NCBI GenBank assembly: GCA_033239005.1
Contig: BSQZ01000110.1
Location: 1,273,501 to 1,337,500, forward strand
Source of the DNA: Lamellibrachia satsuma
Taxonomy: Eukaryota; Annelida; Polychaeta; Sabellida; Siboglinidae
DNA: 64,000 nt
Direction: 5' to 3'
Shown: positions 42,723-54,160 of the stretch, one piece after another
Numbering within the stretch: position 1 is the first letter of the stretch
Layout: every line of letters begins with the position of its first letter
Program-made: the position numbers and the translations under genes
Notes under the pieces: generated by a model
The model's input: the letters and a program-made list of their open reading frames with translations, nothing else
Databases searched by the model: none
Told to the model about the DNA's origin: nothing

Positions 42723-43285
42723 AAATTAAATCAGAAGTAAGTAACGACACCTTGCAAGATAAAAACATCGTATTTGCTTCGTATTCGCACTGTTATTCTT
42801 CACATTTTGCGTTGGATTGTCATAGTGTTTCTCTTCACATATGTATGTGAAGTATATGATTAGAAAGAGTCTAGCAATGTAATACGCAAATATAGGTGAT
42901 GATGGTGATAGTGACTAGGCTTTCTTTTCTATAGATGGAGTTGCAAACACACAAGGGAATGTGTGATGATGCTATGAAAACAGCAGCAGTACTCGCCGCA
43001 ATAAACGTATCGCGAAAAAGAAGAACAACATCAACAACAAGACAAGTGATTTTGATAAAAATAAAACGAGAATCGACATCGCCTTCATTCTCATCAGTAC
43101 CTTCGGCAACCACAGAAACAGCGACACAGATACAACCACCACCGACAACATCAGAAGAATCAACACAGACACCGACACCAGCATTAATGCTGGGAACACT
43201 CATTCACTTACGAAATTCTATAAACCACCTAGACAATATCATTACGAATCTTATTACGAAAGCAACGACCGTGTTAAACGATTGA
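42626..43285 (+). CDS. Possible two-exon ORF of unknown function
   Basis: A first open stretch over the tandem repeat ends MEIKSE|GTAAGT at 42736. A second begins after CTTTCTTTTCTATAG at 42935 in matching phase 0 and runs to a stop at 43283-43285. It encodes a short protein with a basic RKRRTTSTTRQV patch, a Thr/Ser/Pro-rich middle and a hydrophobic/amphipathic end (LGTLIHLRNSINHLDNII). No family is recognised. It sits inside the broken LTR element, so it could be TE-derived or chance. Confidence 0.3.
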
Positions 43286-43435
43286 GGGGTTGAGTGTGTG
43301 ACACTTGTGACACTTTTGACACTGTTTTATTTGTAGTCGTCACTTGTTATTGTCAAGATAACCGATTGAGAGGTTGAGTGTGTGTGACACTGTTTTATTT
43401 GTAGTTGTCACTTATGACACTGTTTTGCTTGTTAT

Positions 43436-43520
43436 CTTATTCCCCCCTCTCTCCCTCCCTGCCTCCCTCCCTCCCTCCCTCTCCCTCCCTCCCTCCCTCC
43501 CCCCCTCCCTCCCTCCCTCT
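43436..43520 (+). repeat. (CCCT)n low-complexity tract
   Basis: A pyrimidine-only CCCTCCCT-type tract that truncates the RNase H frame of the LTR element on the minus strand. Confidence 0.95.
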
Positions 43521-43539
43521 ATTTGCGCATAGTTCTTCT

Positions 43540-44320
43540 CGGCTGGAGCAAGAGTCCAAGATGCGAACGCCACAGGTCTGTCTGTTCCATCCGCCATCTG
43601 GTGCGAGAGCACAGCTCCTATGCCATAAGGTGACGCATCACAGCTGAGCACCAATGGTAGTTTTAGATTTTAATGCGCCAAAACCTGAGACGATTGCAAC
43701 ATAATCTTCGATTCCTCAAACGCCTTTGCTTGCTCTGGTCCCCAGTGCCATGACGTGTCTTTCTGCAACAACTTATGAAGTGGTGCCAGCACTGTGCTAA
43801 GATTCTTCAGGAACTTGTGGTAGCAATTCACCAGATGCGTATTTCCCCATTCCTCTTCAAGACTGGCACGACTGGGTTTGCCCAGTCCGAATGGTCCACT
43901 GGATTAATTACGCCTTCCGCTTGCAGCCTATCGAGTTCTGCGTCTTAATGCGAGAGCAAAAGGACATGGCTTGAATCAACGAGGCATCACTTTGTCGTCA
44001 ACATACAGTTTTGTCTCTACACCCTTCAATGACCCCATACCTTCGCGGAACAGTTCTGGAAATAGTCTGGCATAGTCCAGACTGTCTAAGTGATGCGCTG
44101 TTGACCAGTCTAGTTTCAAGTGTTCCAACCAGTCTCTACCAAGCAGCCTTGGACCTGTTCCCTGTACTACCAACCATGGCACCTGGTAAGATTTCTCCTG
44201 ATGAAGCACATCAACAGTCACGCGTCCCACTGGTTGTATCATCTTGAACTGATGACCGTGACATCTGAGCCAGTGTCGATTTCCATTATTGTTTGTACGT
44301 TGTTCAGCACCATTGCACAC
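43540..44320 (-). pseudogene. Ty3/gypsy-like pol remnants: protease end, RT pieces, RNase H start
   Basis: Minus strand 44320-43976 reads VTVDVLHQEKSYQVPWLVVQ, GPRLLGRDWLEHLKLDW and ELYVDD-type LYVDDKVMPR: the end of the retropepsin and the linker into RT. Minus 43654-43540 reads [19 protein letters not shown] and [20 protein letters not shown], the start of the RNase H domain with its first Asp. Between them are only RT thumb-like pieces (FLKNLSTVLAPLHKLLQKD). The catalytic RT palm is deleted. Confidence 0.8.
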
Positions 44321-44539
44321 GTGTATGGTTTAACATGTTTGGTTGTTCTATTTGCCATGGTATGGTACATGCTCTGGTTGTACTAAATGTTACATTAAGG
44401 CTGTGTCATAGGCTCGTTCACATGAGCGCTGCGTGCTTCATGCTTCACAAAGTGCATTTTATTCACCGCATGACACACTTATGCGAAATGATTTTCGCGT
44501 CCACATTTGTAGCATTTCCTTCCCCATGCTGGACATTGC

Positions 44540-45430
44540 TTCTCCCTCGTATTATGCCGTGTGGCACCACAACCATGGCACTTGTCACTGTTAGTACCAA
44601 ACTTCTCCCTCGTGTTATGCCGTGTGGCACCACAACCATGGCACTTGTCACTGTTAGTACCAAACTAATTATTATTTCTCGCAATTCAACAAGTCCTGCA
44701 TATATTTATTCAGCAGCTTCTGCTGCTATAAAACGCGCGTTCACGTGTATGTTGGTGAACGTTGTATGTGAGAAAGGATATAATCGCTGGGATACATATC
44801 ATTACAGCGGTCGCTAGGTGCGCTGTCCTAACAGCACTTGTCACTGTTAGTACCACACTTCTCCCTCGTGTTATGCCGTATGGTACCACAACCATGGCAC
44901 TTGTCACTGTTAGTACCAAACTTCTCCCTCGTGTTATGCCGTGTGGCACCACAACCATGGCACTCGTCACTGTTAGTACCAAACTTCTCCCTCGTGTTAT
45001 GCCGTGTGGCACCACAACCATGGCACTCGTCACTGTTAGTACCAAACTTCTCCCTCGTGTTATGCCGTGTGGCACCACAACCATGGCACTCGTCACTGTT
45101 AGTACCAAACTTCTCCCTCGTGTTATGCCGTGTGGCATCACAACCACGGCACTCGTCACTGTTAGTACCAAACTTCTCCCTCGTGTTATGCCGTGTGGCA
45201 CCACAACCATGGCACTTGTCACTGTTAGTACCAAACTTCTCCCTCGTGTTAGGCCGTGTGGCACCACAACCATGGCACTTGTCACTGTTAATACCACACT
45301 TCTCCGTCGTGTTATGCCGTGTGCCACCACAACCATGGCACTTGTCACTGTTAGCACCAAACTTCTCCCTCGTGTTATGCCGTGTGCCACCACAACCACG
45401 GCACTTGTCACTGTTAGCACCAAACTTCTT
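44540..45430 (-). repeat. 63 bp tandem array derived from a Gag zinc knuckle
   Basis: Eleven copies of a 63 bp unit, two at 44541-44665 and nine at about 44859-45430, separated by about 170 bp of other sequence. On the minus strand one frame reads SDKCHGCGATRHNTREKFGT per 21 residues, i.e. CX2CX4H of a zinc knuckle. The copy nearest the protease continues KQCPAWGRKCYKCGRENHF, the natural Gag context. In two units (near 44853 and 45292) the residue after EK is Cys, giving CX2CX4HX5C. In the others TGT has become TTT (Phe). Confidence 0.85.
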
Positions 45431-45466
45431 GCTGAAGTGTTTACCCCTGCTGTGTTTAGATCTGGC

Positions 45467-46040
45467 TTATCCATAATCTGACGGATAATCATGTCGATCT
45501 TTCTGCCGTGTCTGAGGCTTTGAATACATCTTGTGTAACTTGTCATCCTCATTGCTGACACTAGGACCCACCATTGCTTGGCCATGTACCGTTGTTGCTT
45601 CTAACGTACGCCCATATCTAATAAGTTCTTTATTTATTTCCCTCTCTGTGTCGTGGAGATCACAGTTTTTCGACTGATGTTTCAGACGCGCTTGGAACTT
45701 GTCGATAGTTTCATCCGCTGCTTGCGCCGCCTGGCGGAACACGAATATTTCGAATTCAACATTTCGTTGAGGCGCAAAATATTCAGTCAATATTTGTTTT
45801 GTTTGTTCGTATTTTGTGTCGGCGACAACCCCAAATCCTCACTTAGATCGAATACTTCCTCGCCAGCATGGTGTAAAAGTACTGCTTTCTTTCTGTTTAA
45901 GTCATCGATACCTTTACCTTTCGCCGCAATGACATTTTCCAGTCGTCGTAGCCAGCGGTCCCATCTTGCTGCTATCAACCGGTTCGGGAGAAAATGGCTG
46001 TATAGTAGCCTGGTCCATGTCGTCGTCTATCTTCGCCGCC
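45467..46040 (-). pseudogene. Gag of the Ty3/gypsy-like element
   Basis: Minus-strand pieces 45978-45787 (ARWDRWLRRLENVIAAKGKG, KKAVLLHHAGEEVFDL) and 45790-45467 (TEYFAPQRNVEFEIFVFRQA, DKFQARLKHQSKNCDL, ELIRYGRTLEAT) match the capsid-type region of gypsy Gag. A start-like stretch with MDQATIQPFSPEP lies just after the primer site. A frame break at about 45787 separates the two pieces. Confidence 0.78.
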
Positions 46041-46044
46041 AATT

Positions 46045-46200
46045 TGTTATGTCTTCATGTTGGGTTTGTTGCTGAAAGACCAACCATGGAAACAGCATAA
46101 TAAACACAACACAAACTTTACTATCATGATCGTACACACAACACGAGGCCCAAGCAGGGCTCCGTGCACGCCAGCCTGCACGTGCACGCCAGTACAGTAT
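46045..46200 (-). repeat. 5' LTR of Ty3/gypsy-like element (end uncertain)
   Basis: The plus-strand start TTGTTATGTCTTCATGTTGG matches the other LTR for about 121 bp, to GGGCTCCGT near 46165. Beyond this the two LTRs diverge, so this one is truncated or altered. Just inside the element, minus strand, TTGGCGGCGAAGATAG is the likely primer-binding region. Confidence 0.7.
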
Positions 46201-47779
46201 AGTAATGTTCACACAAATGTGAGGTTTTTTTTGCTTCCGAACACGCCACTGCCATAGGCATAGCCTAGGCAACTGCATTGCATCTCTAGATGCATAGCAA
46301 TTTTGAACAATAGTGTCTTTGTAGTTCTGACTAAACGTCTTCATTGTTCGATTATCGTAACTTATGTAAGGTAAGTTAGTACTGGGTATTTAATTCAAAA
46401 CAACGTTGATAACAATTTGATGACATAACTTGGTTATTTAGAATAACGTTTCTTCATATTTGTTTTTTCAAAATGGCATGTTCTATCATAATTATGAACG
46501 ACATACTATATAGAAAACTTTACATCAATTGGTATCATTTAATTATAAGTTTTAATATTTGTAGGGCTACAATTCAGGGGTGAAAGTGATTTCCAGACAA
46601 AATTACAGTAAATTGTAAATGAAAGTGGTATTTCTTAATGGCTGAAAAAAAGTAAGTGCAAGTGCTGATGTGTTTCAACATTCGGATAGAAAACATCTGA
46701 TGAAAATTACCAGAATGAAGAAATGGCTGAGGGTAGTGATGGAGATTCTCACCTCACACTCACCTCCTTCTCACCTCGCACTGAAGTTTTTTATCCCGAG
46801 CATGTATGTGGGAGGAGACAGGCAATGCCATGTTATCACTCAGGCCTTAACATGTGTATCTTTTTACATTTAAAAATCAAGACATTTCCAGGACAGTGCC
46901 GGTTCCACCCCTATACATCAAGCAGACATTAAAATAAAAGGGTTCTAAAATTCACGTTTTGTCCCAGTGGACATTCTGCCTGTTTAAATAATTTCTAAAA
47001 TGAAAGCTATATGGGTAATACCAATTAACAAAGCATATTGTGTAAGAGTGTCTGTTGGGATGTTGGTCACGTCAGGTTAGATGTCAATGCAATACTTCCA
47101 CAACTATTATATAATTGTCAAAATTATACTCCTTAGAACTTTGGTTGATACTACTGGAAGGGACTAGACCCCAAAGAACTGTAGATGACTGGAGCCAACT
47201 TGTTGTTTGTACAATTTGGCAACGTCACACTACATTACTTTTGTTATCTTATAAAAGTACATTGAGCATGCAGCTAATAAACAGAAGTATTCTCCACAGG
47301 TTGCAGGCTTGCCCTTATAGGTGCAGAGTAGATTTAGGATATAATATATTTATTTTTTAAGAAAAACACTGCCAGTTGGTAAACAGCATATTTTGTTTGA
47401 TCAAAGTTGTTTATGTGCATGATGTATTTACTCATGTAGATAAATCTGCTCAAAGGCATTGGAGGTAAGAACTCAGACAAAGTCGTTATCAATATGATCA
47501 AGTATCTCATGACGAACAATTTATCATCGCACTACAACTGGAAAGGCCTCGCCTGAGGCACACCGAAAGAGGCGTTTTCAAATATGGTCATAGTAAGAGT
47601 CATTAAAGGTTAAATGTTTTGAAGGATCATAAAATAATAGTATGTAATTCTTATCTTAAATGCATTCGTTAACCCCAAATCTGGTACATATGCCATTATT
47701 TACTGAAACTTCTTGTTTTGCAGGTGTAAAAGAGAGCCAAACAATGTAAACTACAGTTTGGTCTAAATGATATATATGT
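46201..47779 (+). other. Noncoding stretch, no gene recognised
   Basis: Only short open frames without recognisable motifs. No splice-linked pair or repeat array stands out. AT-rich. Confidence 0.5.
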
Positions 47780-48560
47780 GTGCGTGTGTGTTTAAAGTTT
47801 ATTTAAACTATGAATATTAAACAACATGGAGAACTTGAACGAATTAGGGTGATTAATAAAATATTTAGTCAGAAATGTATTTCTTTGCTCTCTTAAAGTG
47901 TCACATTGAAACAATAGACGAAATTCATCCCCAATCTCATTTCTATTGCAAAAAGTGCAATATCTTTCATTTCTATCAATATTGAACCATCTGTCTGTTT
48001 CAATAGGCAATTTTGTGTTACCCAGCTTAAATTCAGTAAAATAATTCTTAATTTCTTCGGCAACAATGTTAAGTATGGTTCAAACTGGAATATTTCTTTA
48101 AATATTCTATAGGTAATACATTTAGCATTGTGAAATACATTTGATGACCATGTTTGAATATATTCGTCATGAAATCTGACTTTAAGACAATATTATTTAG
48201 CCATTTCTGACTGACGATATTAGGAAAGTGCCGAACGTTAGAAAAACCAGTTTCATATAAAATACTTTGAATAGGTTTTATCCAAGGTGATCATACTCAC
48301 TGTTATTATTTAAGTTGAGTAATAATCTGTACATTATCACTGATAACTTTGAATATTTTCCTTGTGCTAACGTAATCCAGAAATTAGCCATCCTTTGCTT
48401 CATTTGTGTCACTAGCTATGGTCTGCCTATTTCGCTATATATCATACATTTAGAAGTAGATTTGTTGACATGTGACACCATTCTACAGAATTCTATGTGA
48501 CGTTTTTCAATGATGTCATAATTCCCATACCCCCATACTTCACAACCATGTCGATTTTGT
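47780..48560 (-). pseudogene. LINE ORF2 C-terminal fragment
   Basis: Minus strand, from about 48560: GCEVWGYGNYDIIEKRHIEF, STSKCMIYSEIG-like text with shifts, MKQRMANFWITLAQGKYSKL, then LPIETDRWFNIDRNERYCTF, CNRNEIGDEFRLLFQCDTLR and KYFINHPNSFKFSMLFN. These fit the region after RT, with a late Cys-rich motif, in a LINE family common in molluscan genomes. Frameshifts throughout. Confidence 0.7.
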
Positions 48561-48587
48561 GAAAAAAAGTTATTAGAAAAGCTATTT

Positions 48588-49240
48588 TTGGAGTAAATTA
48601 CTTGTTATTGTTGACGAAAATACATTTCGCGAAACAAGGCCTGCGAAACCAAATGCCTCGCTGACACTGTATAGCAAAACAAAATGCATTGACTATATGA
48701 ACATCACGGGGTCATTATTGTCTATCGATCACTTTCCTGGTGTGAGTATTACGAGTATTTGAGTGAATTTGCGTCCGACAAGTGAAACATGTCTTGCGTT
48801 TACACAAATAGTCACCCTTGACAGTGCGTCCCACTACACTGTCACTGGCGTTTCATATTTTTGGAGATTGTTTGGGGACTTCCATCTTTGCATTTTTATT
48901 ACAGGACGTGAGATCACCTATGGCAATGCTAGTGTATGTTCTAGATATACAAAACGCATAATGATAGTGACACACATGATACACAGCTCTCTGACTTATG
49001 TCATAATGTGAGTTTCAGACATACATAATGTCATAAGTAAAGTAGTATATATTTAATTATCCGTAAGAATCCTTGCACAGAATGCTGCAACAACACTTAT
49101 TTCTTCAAAGAAAGTGATTATTTAGAAAGTCATCTATGGCTGACACGGTATGGCAAAACACAATGCATTAACTTGATGACCATCACGGGGCCATTATTGT
49201 CTATCGATCACTTCCTTGGTGTGAGTATTGGAGTAAATTT
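48588..49240 (+). repeat. Direct repeat of about 110 bp
   Basis: 48650-48755 (ATGCATTGACTATATGAAC, ATCACGGGGTCATTATTGTC, TATCGATCACTTTCCTGGTG) recurs diverged at 49135-49232. The intervening sequence is AT-rich and holds no recognisable gene. Short repeats of about 32 bp (GACAGCACAATATCACACAG type) follow at 49318-49400. Confidence 0.7.
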
Positions 49241-50830
49241 CCGTAAAATATGTGATACTTTTACACCAACAGTCACCGGTGACAAAATTTTTTAGTTAAA
49301 TAAATTGACAGCAAAAATGTCACGCAGTTAAAGAAAATGACAGCACAATATCACACAGATAAAGAAAATGATACAACAATGTGACATATTTAAAGACAAT
49401 TATGTTACAACACACAAAATACATGTAGGGTATGTTGCTTTTGTAAGTATAAAGCCCAAGGCATTGCCTGACTAGCCTAGCTGCCAATCACTGTTGTTTA
49501 CAAATATAGTCTTAAACACTTGCACACACATGTGTCAATTCCCACTCTGTAACATGTAAACAAAATTAATAGACTGGGCAGCTACTCACCACAACATCAA
49601 AACTTTAGTTTTAGTTTTATATATTTGTCTGATAGTTGTTGTGACATTTTGATTAAATCTAAACTACATCATTGATGTAAAGCTACAGTAGGGTCCACTG
49701 TGTTCACCACTAGAGAACTGCCAAGTTTACTGAGCCTTTGAGTTATAATAAACAGAGCTGACAGATTGTAACAGAGATACAAAACTTCCAATTTCCTAGT
49801 ATAGTGCTGCAGTTGTATGATATTGTTGAATGCTCTCATTGCACACAAGTATGGTAAACATCAACATTTCTAACTGAAAGCAATACACACTTTGCAACGT
49901 TATGCTCCACAATGACAGAACATTTTGTCGGCACACAAGACCATATTTTCACCGTGTACATGATCAACTGTCAGCACGTGTTATGTTGAATGACCTCATT
50001 GCACACAAGAAAGTCTGTCAGGACACATGCCTATAATTTCACCGTGTACAGTGCTGTGTCAAAGTGAATTTCTTACAAACTATGTTGATACCCCAAACAG
50101 CACCTTCTTCGTTAGAAGTTGTTAAGAAAACACAGAAGTGTCGTAATAGGCTACACAAGTGATGAGCTGTCATAATGTGTCAGTATATATCGCCTCACAA
50201 CAGTCACGATTACATAAACCACGTTATTGTTATTTATATATGTCTATCGCACTGACGCGCACGGTCTAGCTGTGTTGATAATATGTCTCTCGCGCTAATA
50301 TGGCTACACAAAGCCGTGTTATTTATCACGCGCAGTTACTGAGTACCAAACTATGACCAACCACCCGTATCAACGTTCAAGAATTGTGTCACAATACGGG
50401 ACATCCCACATGTATCGGATATTATAAGATATGCAGTTCTTACAACTGTGTATGTTTTTACATAAGCTATTCACTACCCAATTGGTAAACCCGATTATAA
50501 CAGCGCTAGCTGTACCCCGGCCGTTGCTAAGCGACGGGAGTCCACAGTCCACACAGTTGGTCATGCTTGGTTAGTTATAAAAAAATGTACAATCTTACGC
50601 GGTTTTTGTTCTTTTCTTCTCAGGCTCTAGCTTACATAAACGATTATAAGCCACGCTCGGAATGTTGGGGCCTCTGAAGCTGGAGAAATCCCCGTAAGCC
50701 CTTCATATTTATGGTGCTTGGTACACAATAAAAAAAAAACTCATGGTGTTTTTCTTTCATGTGTTTCCTCCCTTCTTTAAATATTGTTGAGACGATCCCT
50801 TATGATCTCATGTAAATGCTCCCAGATGAG
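49235..50830 (+). other. Noncoding stretch with a small tandem duplication
   Basis: Around 49835-50060 the pair CATTGCACACAAG and TTTCACCGTGTACA occurs twice about 130 bp apart. No protein-coding feature is supported. Confidence 0.4.
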
Positions 50831-50832
50831 GA

Positions 50833-50833
50833 A

Positions 50834-50884
<51 letters not shown>
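50833..50884 (+). repeat. (ACGC)n microsatellite
   Basis: Thirteen consecutive ACGC units. A related CACG/CACA tract lies at 1579-1670. Confidence 0.95.
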
Positions 50885-50926
50885 TACACTATATATTCTA
50901 ACATAAATTGTGTGCACCAATGCAGT

Positions 50927-51075
50927 GATCCTGAAAGTGCCGTACAACGGTTTTGTTTTATCTTCGAAAATGGTCGCTAGGTGTCTCTACGTTATGCAGT
51001 ATAAAGTAGAGACACCTGGCGACTATTTGCGAAGATAAAACAAAACATTGTTCTATGCACTTATTATCAAAGATC
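50927..51075. repeat. Foldback palindrome, arms of about 65 bp
   Basis: The left arm includes GTTTTGTTTTATCTTCG and CGCTAGGTGTCTCTAC; the right arm includes GTAGAGACACCTGGCG and CGAAGATAAAACAAAAC. The pairing continues outward to GATC at both ends with small bulges. The loop is about 15 bp (50991-51005). Structure fits a foldback-type MITE or a structured RNA; no coding capacity. Confidence 0.8.
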
Positions 51076-53550
51076 TTATATAAAGTATTTGCTTATTATT
51101 GCATTGATTGGCACAATTATTGTAATATCTACGTATAGTATATTTGCAGACAACTGTTTGCTATGGCTCAAATAATCTCCGCGGGAATCCGCCGAACACC
51201 ACGGGCACGGTGAGTTTACTTTCGATTATCATTATATTTCTTACTGACATCTGGTGGATATGTGGACAACTGTTCGTTTTATATTTCACAATGCTGCAAC
51301 TGCCTGGGGACGGGCGTACGATGAATATGCTTGTGTAAGGATAACACAACTACAGTCTACTATTGACATTCCACCTAATTACTGTATTTAACAAAACGTT
51401 AGTTAATTATCGCAGCGTTATTGTATGGTACTTGTCGCGCCATCTACCGATCGTAGATGACTGAAATATCGCTACTCGAGAAGTCAGTACTTCCTGGTTA
51501 TAATGCAGTTGTGAGGTAGTGATTGGTCCAGTTCGGTTGCGTTTTTATTAAAAGACGCCACTGACAGACTGTGAAGTGTTGCGAAGCCGATCAGTCAGAA
51601 TGGCATAACACGCAGGGACAGAAACAAAGGCACGGTTCTTTGTCAGCGATAAAGGTACATTTAATGTTCATAAATCTTAAACTCACTATAAGTATAAGGC
51701 AAACGATTCTGGGAACAGCGAAGTTTATTATGTGGGCTAGAACTGCAGAAGAGGTTGGCAGGCTCCGCGTATGCGCTAAAATCGGGTCATATTAGTGATC
51801 GCCGGAAGTTGCGAGCCAGGCTGTTTACAGCGTTCGTTGGCGTCCGCTTACATTCCATGAACTCAAACTAATCACAAGTTTGAGGCTGATGTTGTAAAGT
51901 CATTCATGCGTTATAATATTGGTAATCTTGCATAAACAGGTCCCTTATTATTAGGGCTTTGTGTTTCACTCTTACCTCGCTTTATCTATCCCAAGACGTT
52001 AATTATATATGCTACATCATTTTAGGTGCCAAAATGGCACATATGATTGTCAAATACTGTGTTTTCGGCCAGTTTTAGCGATCGGAATTGCTACGAACAG
52101 CAACGTTTGCCGTGTTTTCATTCGTTCTCAGTATGGCACGTTAACAGAAAAGTAAATATTTTTATACAGAATAAACAGCTTTTAAGTGAATTAAGCTTGC
52201 ATAATTTCTTATGTCAAGACTTAATTATTACTCAAAATGTTCATTGCAGAGAAAGTAACTACATTGCTTAACAAACACAGTGAAGCCAGATAATAGTTAT
52301 GTATTATCCATTGCAGTCCCGTTAGAAAATGAATAAAATACACAGATCACAAAGTTATTAAATAAATGCTTGATTCTAGTCACTGCCTCATTAGTGCGTA
52401 ACAGTATAAACATCTAGTCCATTACTGTGCTACATAAACTGGGCCATGTAGATCATTCAGTTTAAGTATTACCATTGGACATTTTGGTCCATCATTAAGT
52501 AATTACTTGATACAATATTCAGTGTTGCTTCATTAAATAAAAAACTACTTTCCGTTGTTTGTGGTTCTTTAAATCCATGTGATGCACTTTCCATGATTCT
52601 TCAGGTCCATGATGATGCAAGTGATTTCACCATATCTTTGAGACAGCCTAAAAACAAGCATAATTATTATAACAACTTAGTGTCCAAGTGGATGATAACA
52701 ATAATTGTATTTATCATAACATATAATATGTTTAAACGGATTTTTAAATGGTTTATGGTTACAAACAAAACAGAAACTGAGACACCAATACTTCCACTTC
52801 TTTGTTGTTACTAACAGTAAAGCTTGCAATTTAAAATTTGTATTATTTTATATTGAAGTACTGTATTGATGCCAATATTGAAGTGTAAATATATTATTAT
52901 TCTAAGGGCAGAACATCACTTAGTATTGTCATAAAGTCAGCCTGTAACTTAACTCAAATTATTATCTTATTTTGATATGGAATTGATAATTATAATTGGT
53001 ATTTTAGGTGGAATTTGAATTGATATGCTGTAATTGGTGTGTAATTGTTATACCAGTAATGTAATTGACCCATATTCTGATAACAAGTGATTTGAATCGA
53101 TGCAACCCATCATAAGCAATGATGTATCTGAACTAGATTAGCATTATATACATGACATGATAAAACATTGAACTTCTGGGATTAGCTTAGTTGCTCATGT
53201 TCTTATAATATGGCCTACATGCTTGTGTGCAGCATTCTAATGAAAACATTATGTTCAGAATGTGAACTGGTGCTGTGGGCTTGTCATTTGAAACCCTTTC
53301 AGAAGGGTGTGATTCAAATGCTTAAGTAAATATAAATTGACATATCCCATTCGCATAATTATTTCAGGGGAATAATATATGTTGATGCTTTATGCAATGT
53401 AGTAATAAAACAATGTGCTTGCATGATAGTTTCTCAATACTAAGCAAAATTATCCTCCTATGCACTGTGGCATAAGGATAAGATTATCAGTACATGCAGT
53501 TTTATGAATATATATGTTGGACAGATGTGAGGGAAAACAAAACTGACATT
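51076..53550 (+). other. Noncoding or unrecognised stretch
   Basis: AT-rich. One open stretch (52593-52814) contains a hydrophobic segment WMITIIVFIITYNMF that could be a membrane helix, but it has no supported partners, family or splice evidence. Nothing else stands out. Confidence 0.35.
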
Positions 53551-53556
53551 ATGACT

Positions 53557-53860
53557 GTTTACTTATCAGAAAAACATGGTTTCAAAAACAATGCACCATT
53601 GCGACTTTTTACTTATCAGAAAAAACACTTTTTTTTAAACAATGCACCATTACAACTTTTTACCCTATCAGAAAAACATGGTTTTTAAAACAATGCACCA
53701 TTACGACCTTTTACTTATAATAAAAACATGGTTTTTAAAACAATATACTATTACTACTTTTTACTTATCAGAAAAAATGGTTTTTAAAACAATGCACCAT
53801 GACAACTTTTTACTTATCAGAAAAACATGGTTTTTAAAACAATGCACCATTATGGGACAT
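53557..53860 (+). repeat. Tandem repeat, about 51 bp x 6
   Basis: Unit: TTTTTACTTATCAGAAAAAC, ATGGTTTTTAAAACAATG, CACCATTACGAC. Six imperfect copies. Confidence 0.9.
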
Positions 53861-53929
53861 TTTAAAGAGTTATCAATTATCTTAAATACTGTTAAATGTT
53901 AACTGTTTCATTGTGTTTAGTCTTGGTAC

Positions 53930-54160
53930 ATTTGATAATAATACAAAATAAAATTATCTCTCGTGAAAGCCTTTTGCCAAAGACTACTCGTTCACATATC
54001 ACTTCTTTGTTGTTACTAACCAGGTACTCATTTATACAGCTGAGGCAATGTGGCATGAATGAAATTGCCCAAGATTCAAAATGGTAGCGTAAGGATTTGA
54101 ATGCAGGTTCTCTCGATTGAGAGTTTGGTGCTCTAACCATTATATCACCATGCCCCACTG
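53930..54160 (-). mobile_element. tRNA-derived SINE
   Basis: The minus-strand head (54158-54075) reads GGGGCATGGTGATATAATGG, TTAGAGCACCAAACTC, then GCATTCAAATCC, resembling RNA polymerase III box A and box B with a CTCTC/GAGAG anticodon-stem-like hairpin. The body contains CAGCTGTATAAATGAGTACC (54043-54023), also present as a fragment at about 57212-57234. Flanking sequence and the tail make it a SINE rather than a functional tRNA. Confidence 0.65.

Larger units (their letters stand above)
40501..46200 (-). mobile_element. Degraded Ty3/gypsy-like LTR retrotransposon, minus strand
   Basis: Order on the minus strand: 5' LTR (46165-46045), primer-site region, Gag (about 46030-45467), zinc-knuckle array (45430-44540), aspartic-protease C-terminal part (44320-43976), RT remnants and RNase H start (about 43990-43540), a CCCT-rich tract, unrelated inserted sequence with a nested CR1 LINE piece (41236-41905), and polypurine tract plus 3' LTR (40668-40501). 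The RT core and all of integrase are missing. The element is dead. Its 158 bp LTRs are short for this class. Confidence 0.75.

Noticed and set aside
44710..45585. Long minus-strand frame of 291 residues and plus-strand frames of 239 and 212 residues
   Set aside because: They are alternative frames of the 63 bp array; only the zinc-knuckle frame makes biological sense.
52593..52814. Short membrane-like ORF
   Set aside because: A single hydrophobic stretch without family, neighbours or splice support.
54075..54158. Functional tRNA gene on the minus strand
   Set aside because: Acceptor stem and T-arm pairing are poor and a SINE body follows; taken as the tRNA-derived head of a SINE.
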